A stretch of 64,000 bases of DNA from Scopulariopsis brevicaulis (taxonomy: Eukaryota > Ascomycota > Sordariomycetes > Microascales > Microascaceae), in NCBI GenBank assembly GCA_017657125.1, contig JAGFNX010000137.1, positions 1 to 64,000 on the forward strand, read 5' to 3'. The stretch's first letter is position 1. Every line of letters starts with the position of its first letter. Below are positions 34,480 to 45,107 of the stretch, in pieces. The notes beneath the pieces were generated by a model. That model was given only the letters and a program-made list of their open reading frames with translations, made no database searches and was not told the origin of the DNA. A program made the translations under genes and the position numbers.

Positions 34480-36365
34480 CTATATCCATCCTCTTTCTAA
34501 AAATACTCGTGGCACGTCGACATGTCTAGATCGCAAGTACTCTCCAACGCCCTTACCAAGTCCGTCTATTCTATCCGAACTTGCAATTCCCCCATTCAGA
34601 TTGTCAAGAATCCGGCTAATCCAGTGGTTAGCGGCGCCACTGCGTCCACGGTAGGAGGATAGGAAACTTACAAATGTACCGCATTGATGCCCGGAAACTC
34701 GACCCTCTCTACCCTCCTACTCGGGTCCCCCTTGAACCAGTCATCGCCCAGGAGATGCTTCAGCTTCGACAAACTCAATAGGCTCCTGAGCCACTCGTAC
34801 TCGTCCTCGTGCCTCACGAAGAAGCCGACGTTAGAGTTGTCTCCCTTGTCGCCGCTGCGGGCGTGGACGACACTCCCTAGAGGGACAAATTCGGTGGGGC
34901 CAAAGTCTGGAAGGTCTACCGGATTCACGGCATCCCCTGACGGGCGACGAACGGGGTACTCCTCCGTTAGAGCCGGGGGATCGATCTTGATGACGGCGCC
35001 GGTGCTCGTCTCGACGCGGTGGTTTATCGACGCAACGGGCATCGTAGCCGGGAACATCTCCATAAAGGGCCGGGGCTCCATGGTGCGGAAATCGAGGTTC
35101 ATATGGTATCCCGGGTAACTCTGCATCCGCAGCGCATATATCGGCTTCTTAAACCAGTCCGCGGTAATGTCTTCGCGCCGACGAGCCTGGGCGAAGACGC
35201 GCAGCGACACCGTCCCCGCCTGCTGCGAGGCAGGGTTGGCGCCCGCGGTGCCGTACAGCTCGACGCTGAATCGGCTGAAGCGGTTGCCAGCGCAGATGGA
35301 CTCGAGCTGGCGCTTCATCATGGTCGCCTTGGCGTCGACGTCGAGACCGTTGATGTAAAAGGTCGCCTCCGCCTGGAATCCGCCCTTGGCTGCTACCATG
35401 ACCTTTGCCGTCGGCGGCGGTGGTAGTCCCCTGACCCCTAGGACGCTGACTCTGTCCTTGGCCCCCTCTTCCTCCACGACCCTAACCCCAGAGAGATCGG
35501 CTGTCACGTCAGGGTTGAGGTAGAGGTGGCCCTGGAGCTCGTACAAGAGTTGCGCCGTGACCGTCTCCTTCGTGACCCTCCCGCCGCCTTCCTCCGTCTT
35601 CCCGACGGTACACCTCCCCTTTGGATCAATCTCGACAAAGGGAAATGCGAGGTCCACAAGGTCGGGAAGGAAGTCCTTGAAGCCGGAAAAGTTGGCGCCG
35701 ACGACGTACGGTCCGCACTCGATTAGGTGGCCCCCGACCAGGGCGCCCGCCAGAGCATCGAACTGGTCTGGCTTCCACCCGTGCCACCACGCCGCGGCGC
35801 CCATGACGGGCGACGCGTCCGTCACACGGCCGCAGATGACGATGCGGGCCCCCGCGCGGAGCGCCTCGACGATTCCCCAGCTCCCGATGTACGCGGCGGC
35901 GCACACGGGCTCAAAGTCCCAGGACGCGAGCGTCCGGTCCGGGTGGTCGAGGTGAACAATTGGCGTATCTTTGCGCCTCTCCTCGTCACGGACAAGGTCG
36001 GAAACGTCATCGCCAAGCACCGCCGCAACAACGCAATCACCATAACCCCTCTTCTGGCACAGATCCTTGACCTTCTCGTACAGCGCCCGCGTGTTGAGAG
36101 CCCCGGCGTTGGTGACCACGCGGATGTCCCCCTTCATGATGTCATCCAGGCACTCCTCCAGCTGGTCATAGAACCCACCCTCGTAGCCGAGCCCCGCGTC
36201 GACCTCGTACTTTGTAATGGCGTTCCAGGCGATGTTCATCTCGGACAGCCAGTCGCCCGTTATGACGTGCACGTTTCCGGAACGGACCATGCGCGCCATG
36301 GCGTGCGGGTGGTCGCCCGTGGCTCCGGAGACATTGCCAATGCGGATTGGGCGTTTCTCGAGCAT
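34480..36365 (-). CDS. AtuA (DUF1446) domain protein with C-terminal AtuA-like domain
   Basis: Cytosolic protein of the acyclic terpene utilisation AtuA family; AtuA is part of citronellol/geraniol catabolism in Pseudomonas, but its reaction is unclear. Exon 1 is 36365-34672, a 56-nt intron follows (donor GTAAGT, branch GCTAAC), and exon 2 is 34615-34480; 609 aa. The start MLEKRPIRIGNVSGATGDH is chosen over an upstream Met at 36641 because the family normally begins just before RIGN-SG. N-terminal motifs include GDWLSEMNI, VTNAGALNT and VICGRVTDAS; the C-terminal part has VHARSGDKGDNSNVGFF. Without exon 2 the protein would stop after AVHL; exon 2 adds about 45 residues ending VDVPRVFLERGWI, which restores the expected tail. 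It lies at the cluster edge; involvement is uncertain. Confidence 0.88.
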
Positions 36366-37452
36366 ATTCGAAGTGTTCAACAGAATAGTATGGGCATGTC
36401 CCTCAATCTCACTGCCAATTATGTTGCCGTAAGCCTTATGTACAAGTCGGCAAGTATTCCGCCATCGGGTTGTCCCGGATCCTGAAAAGGCAAACCCCGA
36501 GAGGATGGTACTTATTGTAAAATGCAGACATGTGCCGAAACTCGCTGTCGGTCTGCTGTCGCGTGATCTCCGCTCGTCGGCATCGGCGGCCGAGGCCGAG
36601 TGGCCGAATGAGGAGTTGGCATACCCGCCCCACGAACCCACAATGTGGGCCCTATGGGCCTAGGTTGTTGGTTTTGGACTGATTAAATCGAGAGGCTGGG
36701 ACAGGGACGGGTTAACCTGTCGTCGTTCTCGGTGATTGTTTCTCATCATAATACAGACACCGAGTGAGCTTGATAATCAGGCTCATACTGACGCTCATTA
36801 GCAACAGTGGCTTAGATGCTGATGTCTATTCCGCTGCTCCATTTGGGGAAACAATGCCATGAAACACCTATGTAACTAACAAAGGTAAGCGTTTATTTCC
36901 CCGTCTTGCGTGTCCGCATCTTAGATACCTGCTTCCTTGGACATGGTCGCGGAAGACCAGCCCTAGGAGTCGAACGTTGCCTGCTTGGTTATCCCTCCAT
37001 GATGTGTTCGGGGGACCACGGTAAGAACCGTATTGATCCTCGGTAAGGAATGTCCCTAGAAGACCGGAGGTTATGGAATATAAGGTGTGGAAATTCGACG
37101 AATCCCGGAGGTGGTGCCCCGGGAAGTATCCCATCATGCTCGTTAATGTGATATATCAAGAGCATGCCTCTATTTTTGTCACGTAGTGCCATACTCCTAT
37201 ACTTAAACAGTGCACCAACACTCATTTCCTGTGCCACTTCGTCCGCCGCATGTGAATAGTGCCGGGCTTCTAAGCGGGCATCTCGTGGCTCTCCCATCCA
37301 GTCCCTAGCTCGTGCCTGCCCACACTGGTCCTCGTTCTTGTCCTCGTCCCCCGGTCGAGTACCGGTTCGTCATGAGACGGCGATTGGCGTGCTATATCCC
37401 GGCGCAACCTGTTAGCACACAGCAACATGCCACCGCTGACCCAGTCGCCTCG
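36366..37452. other. Intergenic region, no gene seen
   Basis: This lies between the AtuA start and the stop of the next minus-strand gene. The frame upstream of the AtuA Met is open to 36641 but not family-like. Frames at 36868-37297 (minus) and 37312-37701 (plus) are unsupported; the latter is antisense to the membrane protein. Confidence 0.5.
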
Positions 37453-38754
37453 TCACCTACCCTCGTCGCTATCCCCCTTCTCGTAGACCATGGTCCCAAC
37501 CCCTCCATCTGCCTCGGGGAGATATCCCCCCTGTGCGTCCCTCGGCCGGAACCAACCCTTGTATTCATGGTGCTCCCCGCTGTCTCCGCTCATCTCGGCT
37601 CGGTCGATGGTGGTGTTCGGTGTCGAGTCGTGTGCGAGCGACGGGAAGAACTTGGCGAGGAAAGGTCGGAGAGTCGGAAGGCAGGCGCAGGTGAGAGCTG
37701 AGGTGAGCTGACCGATGGACCAGCCCCATACTTCGACGTCGTCCCAGGTGGGGTCTCCATACAACTCGATGAACTTTATTGAGATGAGGGAGATGGCGAT
37801 GGTGCTACACGGAATCAGTCAGGCTTGATATGGCACCTCCATGATGAAATGCCTTCGATAGGGTACTGAAGGCTAATGGGACTTACAAGAGACCAAGGGC
37901 GAATACCGCAAACATAGGAAGCTTCTGCGCTCTTGTGAGGCTGAGATGTCTAACCACCGGTATCGCCAACACCAGTACCGCCACATCCGTCACGGTGTTC
38001 CCACCGACGCTGATATAATCCTGGTTCCGCGGGGCGATGCAAGTCCCCTCGACCCGGGGGTCCCAGAATTTCCGCAGGGGCTGGCAAATGAAGACCGTGA
38101 TCAATACCTGCGCCAGACACCAACCGCCCACGATGAAGATGGCGGCGGTGTAGACGAGATGCAGGCGCCGCGATGTGAGGAGGCGATAGTACTGGAGGAG
38201 GAACGTCACCTTCACCGCGAGAAGGCCGATGCGGTAGAACAACAGGCTGAACCAGTAGTACTGCCGTCGGGTTTTCTCGTCAGTACGTGCTAAGGGGAAA
38301 ACCACAGTGGCTAAGCGAACCTTCAAGTACCCTATGATCTCGTCGACTGGGAGGATCAAATAGTGCCGCCCGAGACCGGACTCTGTCGCTAGCAGCCGTT
38401 AGAGAGCCTGGAAAGGAAGTCGACGAATCATCGCGCTACCTACAGAGAGCGATGGTAATTCCGCATGCATAGGTCGGGATCTTGGCCAAGTCAGCGGCCT
38501 ATATCGCCCCTCATAGTGGACTCCAGGAGTCCGGAGGGACAGTTAAGCACAATACTGGGGAGACCCACCAGCGTAAAGACAGCCGCCCAGTCGTCCACAC
38601 CTATCCGCTTAGTGATGGATGCCCTCGTCCATATACGCAGCCCGACCATCGCCGTCGCGACCGTGAGGCACAGCACCACGGCGACTATCGGTAGCCATGA
38701 CCTGTTGTCGAGCTCCCGTGCCGAGACCTCCGACAGCCACTTGCTTTCGGCCAT
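37453..38754 (-). CDS. Rhodopsin/PTH11-like seven-TM integral membrane protein (second copy)
   Basis: Exons 38754-38569, 38480-38444, 38388-38321, 38260-37887 and 37804-37453, total 1017 nt, 338 aa. Family landmarks in order: SWLPIVAVVLCLTVATAMVG (TM1), RIGVDDWAAVFTL, YACGITIALSTESGLGRHY, YYWFSLLFYRIGLLAVKVTFLL, LVYTAAIFIVGGWCLAQVLI with CQPLRKFWDP, ISVGGNTVTDVAVLVLAIPVV, LPMFAVFALGLFTIAISLISI and the closing WGWSIGQLTSALTCACLPTLRPFL. The intron at 38320-38261 has a weak donor (GTTCGC), is a multiple of three and has no stop, so retention is possible. A short acidic tail follows. This is a distinct relative of the protein at 24057-25478. Ligand and role are unknown. Confidence 0.8.
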
Positions 38755-40067
38755 CGTTCGTTCCACTTCTCCGCAGAAGTCGCAAGGAATTGCAAGGAAA
38801 TTTGGCTGGGAGGCGCCCGTGGAAGTCGCTGCAAACGCGGAAAAAAGGAAGTATTATGGGGTTAACTCCATTCGCGATCGAGCGACTGGTGCGACCAGCG
38901 CTGTTGTCGAAGAGAAAATGGGGAGAAAGAGGAAGTGCCCAGTCAGGATACCTCCTCTGGTTCCCACACCGAGCTAATATGTAGGGTCCGGGGTTCATCC
39001 CGCCCCATGCTTGTTAAGATTAGACTGCTGATAATGCGTACCATTGAGATGTGATCCGAGTAACGTAAATTAGGTGCCAGGCGGATTTGGGTGGTATTGC
39101 CGGGATGTTCGTCGCTTTGACCATGCAAGCCGCGATCCTGCAGCAGGGGTACAGAAGACAAATGAAACACTGTTGACCGGGCTCACAAATGGACTTCAGA
39201 GGTTACTCGTGACGAAAACGACTGGCAGTGTAAAAACAGGTCTCTCAGTTTAATAATCGGTATATGTATGGACGAATGCTCCTCACCAGCCCCTTAGCAC
39301 TTCTGGCAAGTCGGAACGATCGGTGAATCCAAGTTGCCGGGACAGGAGGGAAGCAGTGTCCTCAGCACAACATCCTGGCCGGTGTGATCAGGCTAAAACG
39401 TCTTGGCACCTTCGCGCCGATCCGGGGGGGACCCCTGGCCTTGTTCCTTGCCAGTGACCCCGCAGTACAGTCGAGTATACCATACAGCATGAGACCGGTG
39501 GTTGGCTTCCATGGAGAGCGTAGATTGCAAACTTTCCGTGGAGGCAAGTCTCCTTTACTTGTATAAGCACACAAGTCTCGTTGTCAAGCGCTCTGTCCAG
39601 GATATTGTGTCATTGACGATGGTCTCGGGGCAGGTGAATTTCATTGCCTGCAATCCCCGGAACCTAAACCATCGTCGGGAGACAAGATTGATGAAAATTT
39701 GGAAATTTTGATTTTGATGTCCTGCTCATTGTGGAAAGCCAGGGTCAAGAGCTGGGATGAACTATTCCGGGCTCGCCGCGATCTATACACCAGGCAAGGG
39801 CACGCCATTCGGACAAATGCGAACATTGTAACACGCTAGTTAAAACTTACACGAAGAGTGAGGATCATGACTAAAGTACTCGTACATGTCAAAGACAATT
39901 TGGACCGATTCCCAGAACTCAGACAGGTCCCGGAACGCCAAAACAAGATGAAGAATAGGAACACACTCAAAGCCGGATCCCTCAACCATGTCCCAATATC
40001 AAGTGACCCACAAGTACCAACACATCCTGCCCAGCGTCAGCCCACCATGAAACCCTATCAGTCCTAC
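38755..40067. other. Intergenic region, no gene seen
   Basis: 1.3 kb. Overlapping frames on both strands (38609-38998, 39362-39574, 39384-39566, 39502-39711) have no domain and contradict each other. Confidence 0.5.
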
Positions 40068-41337
40068 TCATAGGAAACCGTCAATGTTCTCATCATCATC
40101 AAACGCATCTTCACTAAGCCCGGAATTCGCCTGTCCCCCAGGTTAGTCCCCATGGGAAAGGGCTGTACGAATGCGACTCACCATAGGTTGGAGGAGCAAA
40201 AGGCTCCGCTCCACAATGTCCCCATGACGGTCAATTGCCTTGGCGATCTTCATAGTAGCCTTGGACAGCTCCATCATGGCCTTCGCCTGCTGCTCAGCTG
40301 CAACGATGCGGCGCTCCTCATTGTGCTGTCGCTTCTTGGCGAGCTTCGCCTCGTCGACGGCGGGCATCTTGGCCGCCTTCGCGGCCTGTTTCACGGCCTT
40401 CTTGGCCGTCGTCTGGGCAGCATACAGGGCAGGCTAACCTATTAGAATAGCACGTTGAAAATGCACCATCGGGGAACAAGATCTCACTCACAAGTCCAGC
40501 GTCGTCAACAATCTTCTGCGCCACTTCCTCGAGGGCCTTGATCTTCGCGCGAAGCACACCCGAGACCTCGACGCATCGCTTTCCGCTCTCGTCCAGCCGG
40601 CAGCGGTTGCACTTCGACGATGCGCCGTCAATGCAAATCGGGCGAGGACCCTCATCGGGACCCTCCCAGTGAGCAAGGTGGTAGGCACAACGAGCGCACG
40701 GGATGGCGCGTTGGGTCTCGCCGATCGCCTCGTTAAGGGCCGAGTGGAGGCGGCGAATCCTGGCCGCGTTGTTGCGCTTTTCGAGGGTGCTTTCGTAGTT
40801 GTCGTCGCCTGGAAGCGGGAGAATGCCGTACAGGCGCTCTCGGTTGTTCTTGGGACTACAACGAGTCGTGGCGCGTGCAGCTGGCCGCTCAGCGCAAGCA
40901 CCCGGGGCGAGAGTGGAGTCGGCGACTACAGTCAGTGAGCAATACGTCAGAAGGGAGCATGTCTAGGTGGGAGTAGCTACCTTGGCCGCTCACGGCAGGC
41001 GGAGGAGCGGACGATGAGGAAGAGGCAGGGTCTACTCTCACAAGTCAGACGCGTCAAATAGAACGACTTGACCTTGGATATACCAACCATTGACCTTCCC
41101 AGACTTCTGCGGGCTCATCACCTGAAAGAAGGCCGATCCGAACGTTGAGGTTAAATCCGTCATCACGCCGCGACGCGAAGGAGCGCGGCGAGGAGTCGAA
41201 GCAGCACCGTCTTCTTCACCAGCGGCTGTCAGCTCACACGCGTCACTTGGAAGGTGCGGAACTCTGGTGGCGGGGGCGTAGGACTTACCGGGGCGCGCAC
41301 GCTTTGATGAAACCATTCGAGTCGACTGAGACGCCAT
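40068..41337 (-). CDS. Cys-rich protein of unknown function with C-terminal coiled coil
   Basis: I cannot name this gene. Predicted exons are 41337-41289, 41225-41088, 41031-40981, 40925-40492, 40433-40182 and 40130-40068, total 987 nt, 328 aa; all phases close, and the last intron has donor GTGAGT, branch GACTAAC and acceptor GACAG. The first two introns are the least sure. The N-terminal third is low-complexity (Ser, Ala, Pro). The middle has a predicted helix (YESTLEKRNNAARIRRLHSAL) and then a Cys-rich module: PCARC, about 20 residues, C, then KCNRCRLDESGKRC, a possible zinc-binding arrangement that is not the Zn2Cys6 pattern. A Lys/Ala-rich coiled coil (about 225-300) and an acidic end (EDAFDDDENIDGFL) follow. 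It looks nuclear or DNA-associated, but that is a guess. Confidence 0.65.
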
Positions 41338-42623
41338 TGCGACTGTTGAGTGCGCTGTGGAGGAAATCCAAGGACGCATTGGGGCGTGTGGTTAAAGCTT
41401 GGATCTGCAAGGAGAGAAGGGGATGTAAACAATCCCGGGGCCCTGGGGTACCTTCCTCGAGTGCAAGTGTGAGACTCGCTCCTTCCTTGACACCAGCTAA
41501 CACCTGAAGTACAGGTGAAAACGCGTCAACGATGGCCCTCAGGAACTATCAACACAGGCCGTAGTGTCACCAAAACTGCCTCCCTACCCTAGGACTTTGA
41601 TACCATGACGCGACGCGATAATAACATCCTTAGTGTCGAACTTCAGGAGTAAGTGTAATATAGAACACTGCAAAATATGAGAGACCCGTCTCCGCTAGGC
41701 TTCTCGGCTTTCCGGACAACCCTGGCTTTCCAAATGGAAGAAATAGATGCGAGCGGAGGTCACATTCTGCTGAAGATAGAGCGGCCCCGATTTCTCTTCC
41801 TCTCGAAGTTGGCCGTAGGACACTTGTCACTCAATGCGTGAAGATTCAAGAAACGAGATACAAAATTGCGCTTCCAGCACCAGATATAAACAGACAGATA
41901 TCGATATACCCCGCTATAAACTACGGACAATACAATTGGGATCTGCAGCGATGTTGTCTCCCTCGTGCCGGGCACACCCTGGACTCAACCTAATCAAGTC
42001 TCTTGTGACTATAGAGGAGAAACGAAGCCCAAGAAACAGTTGCGGTGAGAGCATCTCCTTTTTATTTCTCATTTCCTTTTCTTTAAAGAGCCAAGATAGG
42101 GAATACAACGAAAACGGCTGTTTGGCACGCGGCTGACGAGTCCGCTCGCACTGGGGGTTGAAGGGGCGGGTCAGAGCGGACGAATTATAACAGGATAGGA
42201 ATGCCTTCACGATTGTGGAGATGAAAAATAGCTTGGTTTACAGTCTTTACCTGACCTGCTCAACTGCCAAGTCGTGACTCTTTCCGTTCTGGCCGGTATA
42301 CCCGCTATGGTATGCGGACCCACATCGGCTTTCGGGTTCATTATCGGGAGCAATAATCCAGCATGATTGGCCACGAGAGGCTATTTGAATGACTAAGCTA
42401 CAGTATTGCTCCTGGAACCGACAGACCTCGGCTCAACGCGAGGAGGCAAGACGGCGCGGATTCAGGAGCGGAATCGGCAGCTGGGGTTCATAATATATCA
42501 AGAAAGAGAAAGAGGGCCAGTTTCATCGTACTTGTCCGCCCTTACTCGGAAACCACGCCCGTCTCACACTCCCTTTACCCGCCAGGCGACCACGTCCTTT
42601 TCTGCCCCTATTCCCTCACCACC
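41338..42623. other. Intergenic region, no gene seen
   Basis: 1.3 kb between two divergently transcribed genes, holding both promoters. Frames at 41630-41830, 41834-42136 and 41914-42210 have no domain. Confidence 0.5.
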
Positions 42624-43598
42624 ATGGCCGCCACACTCGCCGAGCAAGTCGGCGTCGACCCCTCCGGCCCGGACAGGTTCGTCTCCCGCGCGAACCCGGG
42701 CCGGATGGGCAACGCCGCCAACATCGCCTACGGCGGCTGCGCCATCGGCCTCGCCATCCAGGCCGCATACCAGACCGTGGGGCCCGCCTACCTCCTCTAC
42801 ACCGCCATGGGCAACTACCTCGGCCCGGCCTTCACCGACCGCAAGATCCTCTGTTCCGTGCGCCGCCTGCGCGACACGCGGACCTTTGCCACGCGGCAGG
42901 TGGAGCTGAGTCAGGTGCTCGACGACGGGTCGACGAGGATGTGCATGTCGGTCCTGGCGGACTTTCAGGTCAAGGAGAAGGCGTCGATGCTCGAGTTCTC
43001 GGCGCCACCGATGCGGGAGTACTCGCCTCCCGACAAGTGCGCCGAGACCAAGGAGGTTGCGGCGGCGATGGTGGAAAAAGGCTTGTTACGGCGGGAGCTG
43101 GCCGAGATGTACAAGACCACGTTCGGCATGAAGAATCGCTTCATGGAGACGCGGCTGTGCCCCGAGGGCGTCCCGGCGCAGAACCTCATGGGCATGGCCA
43201 AGTCGGGGACCGACCAGGACCACCTGCCCATAACCTCCAAGACGTGGGCGGACTGGACCCGCGTGCGCCACCCCACGAACGGGGCCACGGACAAGTTCGC
43301 GGCCCTGGGCTTCATCATGGACGAGGCGCTCTCCTTCCTGCCGCTTACGCTCTCGAACAGGCCGCTCTACGACGCCGGGGCGTGCTCCAGCCTGGACTTT
43401 GCGATACGCTTCTTCACGTCCGAGTTTGACCTGAGCCAGTGGAACTTCCGGGAGATGAACACGGTCGCGGGCCGGGGCGGGCGGACGTATAGCGAGGCGC
43501 GGTTCTGGGACCAGGAGGGCAACATGGTTGCGGACATGACGCAGCAGTCGATAATGCGGCCTAAGCCTGGCGAGGGAAAGATCAAGGCCTCTCTTTAA
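42624..43598 (+). CDS. TesB-type acyl-CoA thioesterase (double hotdog)
   Basis: Single-exon 324-aa enzyme predicted to hydrolyse acyl-CoA to free acid and CoA. The start has a strong context (CACCATGG). It follows the TesB/acyl-CoA thioesterase II plan: a first hotdog with GRMGNAANIAYGGCAIGLAIQAA and the strand RRLRDTRTFATRQVELSQ, and a second hotdog with DEALSFLPLTL, SSLDFAIRFFTSEFDLSQW and a final FWDQEGNMVADMTQQSIMRP. The NMVA-(D/S)-MTQQ segment near the C-terminus is typical of the family. No clear peroxisomal PTS1 is present (ends KASL). It lies about 6 kb beyond the AtuA gene; a link with AtuA or with the polyketide cluster is possible but unsupported. Confidence 0.88.
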   Translation: MAATLAEQVGVDPSGPDRFVSRANPGRMGNAANIAYGGCAIGLAIQAAYQTVGPAYLLYTAMGNYLGPAFTDRKILCSVRRLRDTRTFATRQVELSQVLDDGSTRMCMSVLADFQVKEKASMLEFSAPPMREYSPPDKCAETKEVAAAMVEKGLLRRELAEMYKTTFGMKNRFMETRLCPEGVPAQNLMGMAKSGTDQDHLPITSKTWADWTRVRHPTNGATDKFAALGFIMDEALSFLPLTLSNRPLYDAGACSSLDFAIRFFTSEFDLSQWNFREMNTVAGRGGRTYSEARFWDQEGNMVADMTQQSIMRPKPGEGKIKASL

Positions 43599-43997
43599 AG
43601 CTATATGTTACTAGACGTTTGAGTAGACATTAGAACATAGATCCTTAAACATCCAGTTCTCGATTCGCTCGTGGAATACAGAAAACTGTGGTACTACATC
43701 CGCGGGTGCAAAAATCAGAAAGCCTTACAAAGCCATGGAATATACCTACCTCTATGATAACCAACTTTCGGTAATTACCGAATACGTCTCAAAATCGTTG
43801 AAATATGTGTTGAACATCATAATCCTGCCGCATTATTTTTCCCATCCGTCAAATAATATGTTAGGAATGCAGAGGGAGTAGGGTGAGTCAAGAGTCGCGA
43901 ACAAACATCATTATATACAGGCTTTTATTCAAAACCTTTCTGCTAAGGGCCTCTGCCAATAAGACTGTCATGGCCGGAGATGTCGGAAATTTTCATA
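43599..43997. other. Convergent intergenic region, no gene seen
   Basis: 399 bp of AT-rich sequence between two convergent stops; presumably 3' untranslated regions and polyadenylation signals. Confidence 0.5.
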
Positions 43998-45107
43998 TCA
44001 CTCCTTCTTTCTAGATTCTAGCAGATCCTTCGCATCATCGCGGAACCCCCCTTTCCATGCCTCGTCTCCCCTCGACGGTACCCAGCCAAGCTTCCGGGCA
44101 ACACTCGCCACCGTCCGCGCGTTGCTACAGAACCCGGTCTCGATTAGTCGTGGCCCTTCCTTCCGAAGCTGCTCTTCACTGAAGAAGCCTAGGTGCGGTG
44201 CCAGGGTCTTGGTCCCTTCCTCCAAGCTAAGACGGGTGACCGTCTTCTCAGGAATGGCTCCCTCAGCGTAGCAGGCGTCTGCAATGTCCTGTGCTTTTTC
44301 CGCCCACGAATGCCGTCCATTTGCACTGAAGATGATCCCCTTCTTTCCCGTTGGCACAGACTTTCCTTCATTCTCCAGTATCTCCAGCGTGACAATATTG
44401 TACAGATCTGCTAAGTCCTTAACGTGCACATGGTCCCACACTCCCTCTCCGTCACCTACCACCACTGCCCGGCCAATGTTCATGACAGCCTTCATGTAAT
44501 AGGTCTGGATACTGGTTTTATTGAACAAACCAGTTCCCACCCCGTAGATTATCGGGCTCATGACCACAATGGTCTTGACACCCAGTTCTAGGCCCGTGTC
44601 AATGACGCCCAGCTCGGTGGTCCGCTGCGGGTAGGGCACCAAGCCTTCTTTCTTTTTTTCGAAGGTGTAGACGTCATGGGCAAGGTCGTCCCATTCCCGA
44701 ACCGGGACCTGGGGTTCCGAGATAGGCATATCCACAATGTTAGACACACCCGAGGTGTGGATCATCCAGACATCACGGCCAGTTGACGCCTTTCGCTGCG
44801 CCAGGCCGCGAATGAGGGCTTGTGCGGAGGCAGAGTGGTAGCCCAGGGTGGTGTTGATGACGATGTCATGCTGTGCGGCGACGGCGGTTGTGGCCTCGAG
44901 ATCGTCAAGATCCCGGTAGAGGACTGGCTTGACGCGGTCGCCGTAGGTGGATGACAGGAGCGCTGCCCGGTCGGAGCCGCGCAGCAAGCAGGTGACTGGG
45001 GCTGATCGGAGAGATGATGCAGTCGAGTTGAGGAGCGTAGATAGGACGGTACCCCCGATGAAGCCCGACGCGCCGGTGAGGAGTATCTTCTTGGTGTCGG
45101 ATGTCAT
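43998..45107 (-). CDS. NAD(P)-dependent epimerase/dehydratase-like (extended SDR) protein
   Basis: Single-exon 369-aa Rossmann protein. The dinucleotide motif TGASGFIGG lies at 12-20, as in extended short-chain dehydrogenases; DIVINTTLG and WMIHTSGVSN are the next core strands. At the expected YxxxK position the sequence reads YPQRT, so the usual catalytic Lys appears replaced, which suggests an atypical or redox-inactive member. Later motifs SPIIYGVGTGLFN and WDHVHVKDLADLY are conserved in this fungal subgroup. Likely soluble and cytosolic. The substrate is unknown; neighbours give no clue. Confidence 0.85.
   Translation of the reverse strand: MTSDTKKILLTGASGFIGGTVLSTLLNSTASSLRSAPVTCLLRGSDRAALLSSTYGDRVKPVLYRDLDDLEATTAVAAQHDIVINTTLGYHSASAQALIRGLAQRKASTGRDVWMIHTSGVSNIVDMPISEPQVPVREWDDLAHDVYTFEKKKEGLVPYPQRTTELGVIDTGLELGVKTIVVMSPIIYGVGTGLFNKTSIQTYYMKAVMNIGRAVVVGDGEGVWDHVHVKDLADLYNIVTLEILENEGKSVPTGKKGIIFSANGRHSWAEKAQDIADACYAEGAIPEKTVTRLSLEEGTKTLAPHLGFFSEEQLRKEGPRLIETGFCSNARTVASVARKLGWVPSRGDEAWKGGFRDDAKDLLESRKKE

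Noticed and set aside
36366..36641. N-terminal extension of the AtuA protein (92 residues)
   Set aside because: The added residues are low-complexity and unlike the family, which starts just before the RIGN-SG motif.
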